Source: Triticum aestivum
Taxonomy: Eukaryota > Streptophyta > Magnoliopsida > Poales > Poaceae
Reading direction: 5' to 3'
DNA length: 64,000 nt
NCBI RefSeq assembly: GCF_018294505.1
Contig: NC_057800.1
Location: 479,384,530 to 479,448,529, forward strand
Each line of letters begins with the position of its first letter. Within the stretch, counting starts at the first letter, position 1. The translations under genes were made by a program, and so were the position numbers. The notes below the pieces were generated by a model, which saw only the letters and a list, made by a program, of their open reading frames with translations, was not told the origin of the DNA and made no database searches. Shown here piece after piece: positions 21,899 through 32,975 of this stretch.

Positions 21899-22272
21899 AT
21901 GGCCCTAGTGGCGGCACAGCTGCTACCTGATGGCGTCCTTGCTAGCGTCCTCCGGCACCTGGCGCCGCGCAGCCTCGCCGCATCTCGCTGTGTCTGCAAA
22001 AGCTGGTGTGTCGTCGTCGACGACTGGCGCCTGCTGTGGACGGATCTCCTCCCGCTATCCCTCTCCGGGATCTTCTTCATGGAGGAGATCTTTCCGGCCC
22101 TCCCGAAATTCTTTGCGAGCCCGTCGATAGATGGCAAGATCGCAGCCAGGCTCCGCTACCTGGACAGCAAATTTGAGGGTTATCTGCATTATTATGGATC
22201 ATTGCAATGGACTGCTCCTGCTTTGGGATCAACTGGTGGTCAATCCAGCAACTCGACAATGGGTGCGTCAGT
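21899..22272 (+). pseudogene. F-box protein gene, frameshifted and cut by a Copia element
   Basis: This is the N-terminal part of a plant F-box protein, the substrate-recognition subunit of an SCF ubiquitin ligase. The F-box itself covers about residues 8-50: LLPDGVLASVLRHLAPRSLA, then SRCVCKSWCVVVDDWRLLW, with the expected Leu-Pro start and C-x-x-W core that contacts SKP1. It continues with an F-box-associated segment, FEGYLHYYG. At about 22198 the frame is lost: the typical continuation DHCNGLLLLWDQLVVNPATR is encoded from 22198 in another frame, as if about 11 bases had been deleted. From 22273 the gene is replaced by Copia element F, and its 3' part is not in the window. The start at 21899 is chosen because it is followed directly by the F-box. 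No target protein can be inferred. Confidence 0.85.
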
Positions 22273-22406
22273 TGAAGAGGTAGGTTTAGGGTTTTGCGTG
22301 GGTGGCTAACATCCAGCCTTACGTCTCTTTATATAGATGATCATAATAAAATTACATACGTATATAAATATGTGTACATGTACAATATGCTAGACCCTAT
22401 TTTACA
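22273..22406 (-). repeat. Candidate short 3' LTR of Copia F
   Basis: On the minus strand 134 bases run from TGTAAAATAGGGTC to CTACCTCTTCA, directly after a purine tract. They include CTATATAAAGAG as a likely TATA box (around 22329-22340). The ends are assigned only from the TG...CA rule and the purine tract, because the second LTR is outside the window. Confidence 0.5.
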
Positions 22407-22419
22407 TGCCCCCTCAATC
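22407..22419 (-). other. Polypurine tract of Copia F
   Basis: GATTGAGGGGGCA on the minus strand lies just after the end of the pol gene and adjacent to the candidate LTR. Confidence 0.65.
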
Positions 22420-24455
22420 TGAACTACATACAAGATTCAGATTGGTTCTAAAATGGTCTAGCATCTGTCGAGTAGCGGGTTTAGTAAATACATCCGCTAG
22501 CTGATCATCGGTTGAGATAAACCTGACTTCTAGTTTACTAACAGCTACTTGTTCCCTCACAAAATGGAAATCAATCTCAACGTGTTTGGTCCGACCATGA
22601 AACACTAGATTCGCCATCAGGTAAGTTGCCCCTAAGTTATCACACCACAATATGGGTGTGCGCTGCCGTGTGACTCCAAGTTCTGTGAGAACTATGTCTA
22701 TCCAAATGGCTTCAGCCGCGCCATTGGCCAATGCCTTATACTCTGCCTCGGTGCTAGACCTCGAGACTGTAGGCTGCTTCTTGGAACTCCAAGATATAAG
22801 ATTGGGTCCAACAAATATAGCAAAGCCACCAGTAGAACGCCTGTCATCAACATAGCCTACCCAGTCTGCATCGGTGAATATACCGACTCCAGTAAATCTG
22901 GACTTACGAATCCGTAGTCCCGTGTCTAGCGTAACTTTGACATACCTCATAATACACTTAACTGCTTCCCAATGAACCTCCGTAGGCTGAGACAGGAACT
23001 GGCACACTTTGTTCACGGCAAAGGAGATATCTGGACAAGTGAGCGTCAGATACTGAAGTGCTCCAACTACACTGCGATACCTGAAAGAGTCGTCAGTAGT
23101 CAGCAATGCACCACTGTGACGCGGAAGACTCTCGGATGTAGCAAGTGGAGTGGAAGTGGACTTGTAGTTCTCCATGTTGATGCGATGAAGGAGATCAAGT
23201 GCATACTTCTGCGTCAATGTCATGCCCCCTGAATGAAAGGACGCTTCCAAACCAAGGAAGTACTCCAACCTGCCCAAGTCTTTGATGGGAAAACTCGTAA
23301 ACAAGGACTGCACAAGGCGATCCACCACAGTAGGTGTAGAACCAGCAATCACAATATCATCAACATGCACCAGCATATATATCTGAATAACACCATGGGA
23401 AAAGATGAACAGGGATGCATCTGCCTTGGAGGGAACAAAACCAAGTTGTGAGAGCCGCCGACTCAACCGAGCATACCAGGCACGCGACGACTGTTTGAGC
23501 CCGTAGATGGACCTCTGGAGTTTGCAGACATGAGAGGGATAATGAGCATCCTCAAAACCAGGGGGCTGCTGCATGTAGACATCTTCGGCCAGAAAACCGT
23601 GGAGAAAAGCATTACTCACATCAATCTGTCGAAGACTCCACCCGTGAGAGACAGCGAGAGAGAGGACCAGACAAACCGTGGCATGCTTCACCACGGGGCT
23701 GAAAGTATCTCCATAGTTGATCCCTTGTTGTTGAGTATAACCACGAGCAACAAGGCGAGCTTTGTGCTTGTCAACAGAACCATCCGGATGATGCTTGGTC
23801 TTAAAGATCCACTTGCAGCTCACAATATTAACGCCAGGAGGCCTAGGCACCAACACCCATGTGTTCGTGTGACAAAGGGCAGCAAATTCCGCAGACATGG
23901 TGGCACGCCAAGCCGGTTCACCAAGAGCATCACGATGAGAAGTGGGTGCAGCAAAGAATGCACGCTAGCGAGTGTCATACCGCACCGTGCTATCCGTGTA
24001 TGTCTTGGCCTTACATGTATGAACGCGGTGACGAGTGACCATAGTGTGCCCAGGAGCTGCATCGTCGGTAGATGGTGGCGGCGACGACGGAGACCTGACC
24101 AATCGTGTCGCGGCTGAACCATTTTCAGCAACAGGCGACATGGGTCGGGGAGACACGTCGGGTTGGGCCGGAACAGGCGACGATGGGGAGCCAGGCGAGG
24201 ATGGCGACTCGGCGATGCCCGACATAGGCGAGGCGAGCTGGGCCGACCCAGGCGAGACGGGGGACGTAGCGGGCGACCCAGTCGGGCCCGTGGTCGTGCC
24301 AGCGGGCGAGGCCGATGGGGCCATAGACGCGCCAGCGGGCGAGGCCGACGAGGCAGCCTCGGGAGATGGGGCATGCACGTCGGGGCCATGCACGTCGATC
24401 ACGCCGGCGGTTGCAGGTGCAGCGACGGTTTCCTGGGAAAAAATTAGAGCAACAT
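22414..24455 (-). pseudogene. Copia F polymerase: linker, reverse transcriptase, RNase H (one stop)
   Basis: On the minus strand this is a nearly uninterrupted frame. The first 160 codons are a Pro/Ser/Ala-rich linker. Then come [32 protein letters not shown] and [10 protein letters not shown] (RT fingers), [20 protein letters not shown], and the catalytic box [11 protein letters not shown]. RNase H follows, with [33 protein letters not shown] and [11 protein letters not shown], and the C-terminal [13 protein letters not shown] and [12 protein letters not shown] single TAG at 23965-23967 interrupts the frame before the RT. The usual Tyr of YVDD is His, which one T-to-C change explains. J cuts the frame at 24455. 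Confidence 0.9.
24451..24455. repeat. Target site duplication of Gypsy J, left copy (AACAT)
   Basis: AACAT here and AGCAT at 40838-40842 flank J and differ by one transition. Removing J and one copy restores the continuous frame of Copia F across the junction (Asp-Ala-Ala-Leu-Ile-Phe), which supports the assignment. Confidence 0.78.
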
Positions 24456-25013
24456 TGATGTCTACTACACAACCTTCTTCTTGTAGACGTTGTTGGGCCT
24501 CCAAGTGCAGAGGCTTTTAGGACAGTAGCAAATTTCCCTCAAGTGGATGGCCTAAGGTTTATCACTCCGTGGGAGGTGTAGGATGAATATGGTCTCTCTC
24601 AAACAACCCTGCAACCAAATAACAAAGAGTCTCTTGTGTCCCCAACACACCAAATACAATGGTAAATTGTATAGGTGCACTAGTTCGGCGAAGAGATGGT
24701 GATACAAGTGCAATATGGATGATAGATAAAGGTTTTTGTAATCTGAAAATATAAAAATAGCAAGGTAACTAATGATAAAAGTGAGCATAAACGGTATTGC
24801 AATGATAGGAAACAAGACCTAGGGTTCATACTTTCACTAGTGCAAGTTCTCTCAACAATAATAACATAATTGGACCACATAACTATCCCTCAACATGCAA
24901 CAAAGAGTCACTCCAAAGTCACTAATAACAGAGAACAAACGAAGAGATTATGGTAGGGTACGAAACGATCTCAAAGTTATTCTTTCCAATCAATCTGTTG
25001 GGCTATTCCTATA

Positions 25014-25339
25014 GGGAGATTTACATTTTTTCCCCTAACTTTGTCCCGACCTCATCTTTACCCCTAAATAAAAACAGTGCTCAACTTTGCCCCTCTTCCG
25101 TTAAGTGTGCTTATAGAAATGCCCTTTCATACATTTTTCGTCCAGTCAAAGGCCTTTGACCGTTAAGTGCACGTATAGAAAAATCTAACGGTCAAAGGCC
25201 TTTCACTGGATGGAAAATGTACGGAAGGGCATTTCTATAAGCGCACCTAACGGAAGAGGGGCGAAGTTGAGCACTGTTTTTATTTAGGGGTAAAGATGAG
25301 GTCGGGACAAAGTTAGGGGGGAAAATGGAATTGGCCCGC
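25014..25339. mobile_element. Foldback MITE, Mutator-like ends, in the J 3' LTR
   Basis: This segment is absent from the other LTR of J, where the empty site reads GCTATTCCTATAAGTGTC (around 39725-39742). The element is almost entirely one inverted repeat: GTCCCGACCTCATCTTTACC and ACAGTGCTCAACTTTGCCCC on the left recur in reverse complement on the right, around a small loop near 25165. The ends begin GGG and carry CATTTT..CCCCTAAC. The flanks share TCCTATA on both sides, which fits a degraded 8-9-base target duplication. It has no coding capacity, and its transcript would be a long hairpin. Confidence 0.82.
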
Positions 25340-26067
25340 TCCTATAAGTGTCACAAACAACCCTAGAGTTCGTACTAGAATAACACCTTAAGACACAAAT
25401 CAACCAAAACCCTAATGTCACCTAGATACTCCAATGTCGCCTCAAGTATCCGTGGGTATGATTATACGATATGCATCACACAATCTCAGATTCATCTATT
25501 CAACCAACACATAGAACCTCAAAGAGTGCCCCAAAGTTTCTACCGGAGAGTCAAGACGAAAACGTGTGCCAACCCCTATGCATAGGTTCATGGGTGGAAC
25601 CCGCAAGTTGACAACTAAAACATACATCAAGTGGATCAATAGAATACCCCATTGTCACCACAGGTATCCCACGCAAGACATACATCAAGTGTTCTCAAAT
25701 CCATAAAAACTCAATCCGACAGGATAACTTCAAATGGAAAACTCAATCCATTACAAGAGAGTAGAGGGGGAAAAACATCATGAGATCCAACTATAATAGC
25801 AAAGCTCGCGATACATCAAGATCGTACCACATCAAGAACACGAGAGAGAAAGAGATCAAACACATAGCTACTGGTACATACCCTCAGCCCTAAGGGAGAA
25901 CTACTCCTTCCTCGACATGGAGATCACTGAGATGATGAAGATGGCCACCGGAGAGGGATTCCCCCTCTGGCAGGGTGCCGGAACGGGTTTAGATTGGCTT
26001 TTGGTGGCTACAGAGGCTTCTGGCGGCGGAACTCCCGATCTATTCTGCTCCCCGAAGTTTTTAGGGT

Positions 26068-26072
26068 ATATG
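26068..26072. repeat. Target site duplication of element I, left copy (ATATG)
   Basis: ATATG is repeated at 34694-34698. The uninterrupted site is visible in the 5' LTR of J as GGGTATATGGGTATATATGG (about 40453-40472). Confidence 0.93.
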
Positions 26073-27793
26073 TGTTGGGGAACGTAGCAATAATTCAAAA
26101 TTTTCCTACGTGTCACCAAGATCAATCTATGGAGTCATCTAGCAACGAGGGAGGAGTGGATCTACATACCCTTGTAGATCGCGCACGGAAGCGTTCAAGA
26201 GAACGGGGTTGATGGAGTCATACTCGTCGTGATCCAAATCACCGATGATCCTAGCGCCGAACGGACGGCACCTCCGCGTTCAACACACGTACGGAGCAGC
26301 GACGTCTCCTCCTTCTTGATCCAGCAAGGGGGGAGGAGAGGTTAATGGAGATCCAGCAGCACGACGGCGTGGTGGTGGAAGTAGCGGGATTCCAACAGGG
26401 CTTCGCCAAGCGCTGCGGGAGGAGGGAGATGTGTCACGGGAGGGAGAGGGAGGCGCCAGGGCTTAGGTGCGGCTGCCCTCCCTTCCCCCACTATATATAG
26501 GGCCAAGGGAGAGGGGGGGCGCAGCCTTGGCCCTTCCTCCAAGGAAGGGTGCGGCCAGGGAGGAGTCCATCCTCCCCAAGGCACCTAGGAGGTGCCTTCC
26601 CCCTTTAGGACTCTTCCTTTCCCTTATCTCTTGGAGCATGGGCCTCTTGGGGCTGGTGCCCTTGGCCCATATAGGCCAAGGCGCACACCCCTACAGCCCA
26701 TGTGCCCCCCCCGGTATAGGTGGACCCCCTTGGTGGACCCTCGGACCCCCTTCGGCACTCCCGGTACAATACCGATAATGCGCGAAACTTTCCCGGCGAC
26801 CAAAACAAGACTTCCCATATATAAATCTTTACCTGCGGACCATTCTGGAACTCCTCGTGACGTCCGGGATCTCATCCGGGACTCCGAACAACTTTTGGGT
26901 TACCGCATACTAATATCTCTATAACCCTAGCGTCACCGATCCTTAAGTGTGTAGACCCTACGGGTTCGGGAAGCATGTAGACATGACCGAGACGTTCTCC
27001 GGTCAATAACCAACAGCGGGATCTGGATACCCATGTTGGTTCCCACATGTTCCACGATGATCTCATCGGATGAACCACGATGTCGAGGATTCGATCAATC
27101 CTGTATACAATTCCCTTTGTCTAGCGGTACGATACTTGCCCGAGATTCGATCGTTGGTATCCCGATACCTTGTTCAATCTCGTTACGGCAAGTCTCTTTA
27201 CTCGTTCCGTAACACATCATCCCGTGATCAACTCCTTGATCACATTGTGCACATTATGATGATGTCCTACCGAGTGGGCCCAGAGATACCTCTCCGCTTA
27301 CACGGAGTGACAAATCCCAGTCTCGATTCGTGCCAACCCAACATACACTTTCGGAGATACCTATAGTGTACCTTTATAGCCACCCAGTTACGTTGTGACG
27401 TTTGGCACACCCAAAGCACTCCTACGGTATCTGGGAGTTGCACTATCTCATGGTCTAAGGAAATGATACGTGACATTAGAAAAGCTTTAGCATACGAACT
27501 ACATGATCTTGTGCTAGGCTTAGGATTGGGTCTTGTCCATCACATCATTCTCCTAATGATGTGATCCCATTATCAACGACATCCAATGTCCATGGTCAGG
27601 AAACCGTAACCATCTATTGATCAACGAGCTAGTCAACTAGAGGCTTACTAGGGACATGGTGTTGTCTATGTATCCACACATGTATCTGAGTTTCCTATCA
27701 ATACAATTCTAGCATGGATAATAAACGATTATCATGAACAAGGAAATATAATAATAACCAATTTATTATTGCCTCTAGGGCATATTTCCAACA
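26073..27793 (-). repeat. 3' LTR of element I
   Basis: On the plus strand it runs from TGTTGGGGAACGTAGCAATA to GGCATATTTCCAACA. The TATA box CTATATATAG lies at 26491-26500 (minus strand). The many overlapping frames between 26340 and 26925 come from the GC-rich promoter region and are not genes. Confidence 0.93.
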
Positions 27794-30245
27794 GTCTCCC
27801 ACTTGCACTAGAGTCAATAATCTAGTTCACATCGCCATATGATTAACACTCACAGGTCACATCGCCATGTGACCAACATCCAAAGAGTTTACTAGAGTCA
27901 ATAATCTAGTTCAAATTACCATGTGATTAACACTCGATGAGTTCTGGGTTTGATCATGTTATGCTTGTGAGAGATGTTATAGTCAACGGATCTGAACCTT
28001 TTGGATCCGTGTGTGCTTTACAAATCTCTATGTCATCTCCTAGATGCAGCTACCACGTTCTATTTGGAGCTATTCCAAATAACTGTTCTACTATACGAAT
28101 CCAGTTTACTACTCAGAATAATCTGGATTAGTGTCAAAGTTTGCATCGGCGTAACCCTTTACGACGAACTCTTTTACCACCTCCATAATCGAGAAAAATT
28201 CCTTAGTCCACTAGTTACTAAGGATAACTTTGACCACTGTCCTGTGATCCATTCTTGGATCACTCTTGTACCCCTTGACTGACTCATGGCAAGGCACACT
28301 TCAGGTGCGGCACACAGCATAGCATACTGTAGAGAGCCTATGACAAAAGCATAGGGGACGACCTTCGTCCTTCCTCTTTCTTCTGCCGTGGTCGAGCTTT
28401 AAGTCTTAACTTCATACCTTACAACTCAGGCAAGAACTCCTTCTTTGACTAATCCATCTTGAACACTTTCAAGATCATGTCAAGGTATGTGCTCATTTGA
28501 AAGTACCATTAAGTGTTTTGATCTATCCTTATAGATCTTGATGCTCAATGTTCAAGTAGCTTAATCCAGGCTTTCCATTGAAAAACACTTTCCAAATAAT
28601 CCTATATGCTTTCCAGAAATTCCACGTCGTTTCTGATCAACAATATGTCAACAACATATACTCATTAGAAATTCTATAGTGCTCCCACTCACTTCTTTGG
28701 AAATACAAGTTTCTCATAAACTTTGTATACACCAAAAATCTTTGATCATCTCATCAAAGCATACATTCCAACTCCGAGATGCTTACTCCAGTCCTTAGAA
28801 GGATTGCTGGAGCTTTGCATACTTATTAGCATCTTTCAGGATTGACAAAACCTTCCGTTTGTATCACATACAACTTTTCCTCAAGAAAATCGTCGAGGAA
28901 ACAATGTTTTGACATCCTATCTGCAAGATTTCATAAATAATGCAGTAATCGCTAATATAATTCCAACAGACCTTAGCATCGCTACGAGTGAGAAAGTCTC
29001 ATCGTAGTCAACTCCTTGAACTTGTCGGAAAACATCTTAACAACAAGTCAAGCTTTCTTAATGGTGATACTTACCATCATTGTCCGTCTTCCTTTTAAAA
29101 TCCATATGTACCTAATAGCCTTACGACCATAAAGTAGTTCTTCCAAAGTCTCCACTTTGTTTTCATATATGGATCCTCTCTCGGATTATATGGCCTCGAG
29201 CCATTCGTCGGAATCCGGGCCCACCATCTCTTCTCCATAGCTCGTAGGTTCATTGTTGTCTAGCAACATGACTTCCAAGACAGGATTACGTACCACTTTG
29301 AAGTAGTACGCATCCTTGTCGACCTACGAGGTTTGGTAGTGACTTGATCTGAAGTTTCATGATCACTATCATAAGCTTCCACTTCAGTTGGTGTAGGTGC
29401 CACAGGAACAACTTCCTGTGCCCTGCTACACACTAGTTGAAGTGAAGGTTCAATAACCTCATCAAGTCTCCACCATCCTCCCACTCAATTCTTTCGAGAG
29501 AAACTTTTCCTCGAGAAAGGACCCATTTCTAGAAACAATCACTTTTGCTTCCAGATCTGAAATAGGAGGTATACCCAACTGTTTTGGGTATTCTATGAAG
29601 ATGCATTTATCCGCTTTGGGTTTGAGCTTATCAGCCTGAAACTTTTTCACATAAGCGTCGCAGCCCCAAACTTTTAAGAAACGACAGCTTAGGTTTCTCT
29701 AAACCATAGTTCATACGGTGTCGTCTCAACGGAATTACGTGGTGCCCCTTTTAAAGTGAATGTGGTTGTCTCTAATGCCTAACCCATAAACTATTGTGGT
29801 AATTCGATAAGAGACATCATGGTATGCATCATATCCAATAGGGTGCAGTTATGATGTTCGGACATACCATCACACTATGGTGTTCCAGGCTGTATCAGTT
29901 GTGAAACAATTTCCACAATGTCTTAATTCTGTGCCAAACTCGTAATTCAGATATTCATCTCTATGATCATATCATAGATATTTTATCCTCTTGTCACGAC
30001 GATCTTTCAACTTCACCCTGAAATTACTTGAACCTTTCAATAATTCAGACTCGTGATTCATCAAGTAAATATACTCAACATCTACTCAAATCATCTGTGA
30101 AGTAAGAACATAACGATATCCACTACACGCCTTAGCACTCATTGGACTGCACACATCAAAATGTATTACTTCCAACAAGCTGCTTTCTAGTTCCATTTTA
30201 CTGAAAACGAGGCTTTCAGTCATCTTGCCCATGTGGTATGATTTG

Positions 30246-30421
30246 CATGTCTCAAGTGATTCAAAATCAAGTAAGTCCAAACGGTCCATTTGCATGGAGT
30301 TTCTTCATGCATATACACCAATAGACATGGTTCGCATGTCTCAAACTTTTCAAAAACGAGTGAGTCCAAAGATCCATCAACATGGAGCTTCTTCATGCAT
30401 TTTATACCAATATGACTCAAG
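30246..30421 (-). repeat. 88-bp tandem duplication in the integrase remnant of I
   Basis: Two head-to-tail copies with an 88-base offset (CATGTCTCAA at 30246 and 30334; CTTCTTCATGCAT at the end of each) duplicate the part encoding MKKLHVDG...CEPC of the pre-integrase domain. The copies have since diverged noticeably. Confidence 0.65.
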
Positions 30422-32960
30422 TGGCAGTGCCACAAGTATGTGGTACTATCATTACTATCTTATATCTTTTGGCATGAGCATGTGTATCACTACGATCGAG
30501 ATTCAATAAACCATTCATTTTAGGTGCAAGACCATTGAAGGTATTATTCAAATAAAAGAGTAACCATTATTCTCCTTAAAGAATAACCGTATTGCGATAA
30601 ACATAATCCAATCATGTCTATGCTCAACGCAAAAACCAAATAACAATTATTTAGGTTTAACACCAATCTCGATGGTAGAGGGAGCATGCGATGCTTGATC
30701 ACATCAACCTTGGAAACACTTCCAACACATATCGTCATCTCACCTTTAGCTAGTCTCCATTTATTCCATAGCCTTTTATTTCGAGTTACCAACACTTAGC
30801 AACCGAACCGGTATCTAATACCCTGGTGCTACTAGGAGTACTAGTAAAGTACACATTAATATAATGTATATCCAATATACTTCTGTCAACCTTGCCTGCC
30901 TTCTCATCTACCAAGTATCTAGGGTAGTTCTGCTTCAGTGACCGTTCCCCTCATTACAGAAGCACTTAGTCTTGGGTTTGGGTTCAACCTCGGGTTTCTT
31001 CACTAGAGCAGCAACTGATTTGCCGTTTCATGAAGTATCCCTTCTTGCCCTTGCCCTTCTTGAAACTAGTGGTTTCACCAACCATCAACAATTGATGCTC
31101 CTTTATTTCTACTTTTGTGGTGTCAAACATCGCGAATATCTCAAGGATCATCATATATGTCCCTGATATATTATAGTTCATCACGAAGCTCTAGCAGCTT
31201 GGTGGTAATGACTTCGGAGAAACATCACTTTCTCATCTGGAAGATCAACTCCCACTTGATTCAAATGATTGTTGTACTCAGACAATCTGAGCACAAGCTC
31301 AACAATTGAGCTTTTCTCCCTTAGTTTGTAGGCTAAGAAAATTGTCGGAGGTCTTATACCTCTTGACGTGGGCACGAGCCTGAAATCCCAATTTCAGCCC
31401 TCGAAACATCTCATATGTTTCGCGACGTAAAACGTCTTCGGTGCCTCAACTCTAAACCGTTTAACTGAACTATCACGTAGTTATCTGTGTATGTCATATG
31501 TTCGCAACATCCACAGACAACGTTCGAGGTTCAGCACACTGAGCGGTGCATTAAGGACATAAGCCTTCTATGAAGCAATGAGGACAATCCTCAGTTTACG
31601 GACCTAGTCCGCATAATTTCTACTATCAACTTTCAACTAAATTTTCTCTAGGAACATAACTAAACAGTAGAACTGAAGCGCGAGCTACGACATAATTTGC
31701 GAAGACCTTTTGACTATGTTCAGAATAATTAAGTTCATCTTATGAACTCCCACTCAGATAGACATCCCTCTAGTCATCTAAGTGATTACATGATCCGAGT
31801 CAACTAGGCCGTGTCCGATCATCATGTGAGACGGACTAGTCAACATCGGTGAACATCTTCATGTTGATCGTATCTACCATACGACTCATGCTCGACCTTT
31901 CGGTCTTCTATGTTCCGAGGCCATGTCTGTACATGCTAGGCTCGTCAAGTCAACCTAAGTGTTTGCATGTGTTCCGAGGCCATGTCTGTACATGCTAGGC
32001 TCGTCAACACCCGTTGTATTCGAACGTAAGAATCTATCACACCCGATCATCACGTGGTGCTTTGAAACGACGAACTTTCGCAACGGTGCACAGTTAGGGG
32101 GAACACTTTCTTGAAATTTTAGTGAGGGATCATCTTATTTACTACCGTCGTTCTAAGCAAATAAGATGTATAAACATGATAAACATCACATGCAATCAAA
32201 TAGTGACATGATATGGCCAATATCACTTTGCTCCTTTTGATCTCCATCTTCGGGGCTCCATGGTCATCATCGTCACCGGCATGACACCATGATCTCCATC
32301 ATCATGATCTCCATCATCGTGTCTTCATGAAGTTGTCTCGCCAACTATTACTTCTACTACTACAGCTAACGGTTAGCAATAAAGTAAAGTAATTACATGA
32401 CGTTTATGTTGACACGCAGGTCATAAATAAATAAAGACAACTCCTATGGCTCCTGCCGGTTGTCATATTCATCGACATGCAAGTCGTGATTCCTATTACA
32501 AGAACATGATCAATCTCATACATCACATATCATTCATCACATTCTTCTTGGCCATATCACATCACATAGCATACCCTGCAAAAACAAGTTAGACGTCCTC
32601 TAATTGTTGTTTGCATGTTTTACGTGGCTGCTATGGGTTTCATGCAAGAAAGTTTCTTACCTACGCAAAACCACAACGTGATATGCCAATTGCTATTTAC
32701 CCTTCATAAGGACCCTTTTCATCGAATACGATCCGACTAAAGTGGGAGAGACAGACACCCGCCAGCCACCTTATGCAACTAGTGCATGTCAGTCGGTGGA
32801 ACCGGTCTCACGTAAGCGTACGTGTAAGGTTGGTCCGCGTCGCTTCATCCCACAATGCCGCCGAATCAAGATTGGACTAGTAACGGTAAGCATATTGAAC
32901 AAAATCAACGCCCACAACTACTTTGTGTTCTACTCGTGCATAGTAACTACGCATAAACCT

Positions 32961-32974
32961 GGCTCATGATGCCA
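32961..32974 (-). other. Primer binding site of element I
   Basis: On the minus strand TGGCATCATGAGCC lies one base inside the 5' LTR. It is the Met-tRNA-type site of BARE elements in altered form. Confidence 0.7.
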
Positions 32975-32975
32975 C

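Larger units (their letters stand above)
24456..26072 (-). repeat. 3' LTR of J, distal part, with an inserted MITE
   Basis: Matches 39178-40460 of the 5' LTR from TGATGTCTACTACAC to TTTTTAGGGTATATG, apart from the 326-base MITE at 25014-25339. The LTR resumes at 34699 after element I. Confidence 0.9.
27794..32975 (-). pseudogene. Decayed gag-pol interior of element I
   Basis: In minus-strand order: gag remnants at about 31660-30900 (FKKGKGKKGYFMKRQ near 31070), pre-integrase and integrase fragments at 30795-29460 (for example HCHLSHIGIKCMKKLHVDG, IHFDVCSPMSAKA), the linker FQADKLKPKADKCIFIEYPK at 29650-29470 and SDQVTTKPRRSTRMRT near 29330, then RT/RNase H traces to 28100 with no usable frame. 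The YVDD region near 28650 is destroyed. The purine tract (27794-27806) and palindromic repeats (27810-27935) precede the 3' LTR. Stops and shifts occur throughout. Confidence 0.85.

Noticed and set aside
23820..24520. Overlapping frames of up to 189 codons on both strands across the Copia F linker
   Set aside because: Only the minus-strand frame 24504-23965 continues in phase into RT and, across Gypsy J, into integrase. The others are shadows of the repetitive Ser/Pro/Ala-coding sequence.
26340..26925. Many short frames in the GC-rich part of the BARE LTRs (also 33245-33825, 2057-2500, 8931-9576, 54366-54957)
   Set aside because: The same frames recur in every LTR copy, are low-complexity and overlap on both strands. 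They are shadows of the LTR promoter region.
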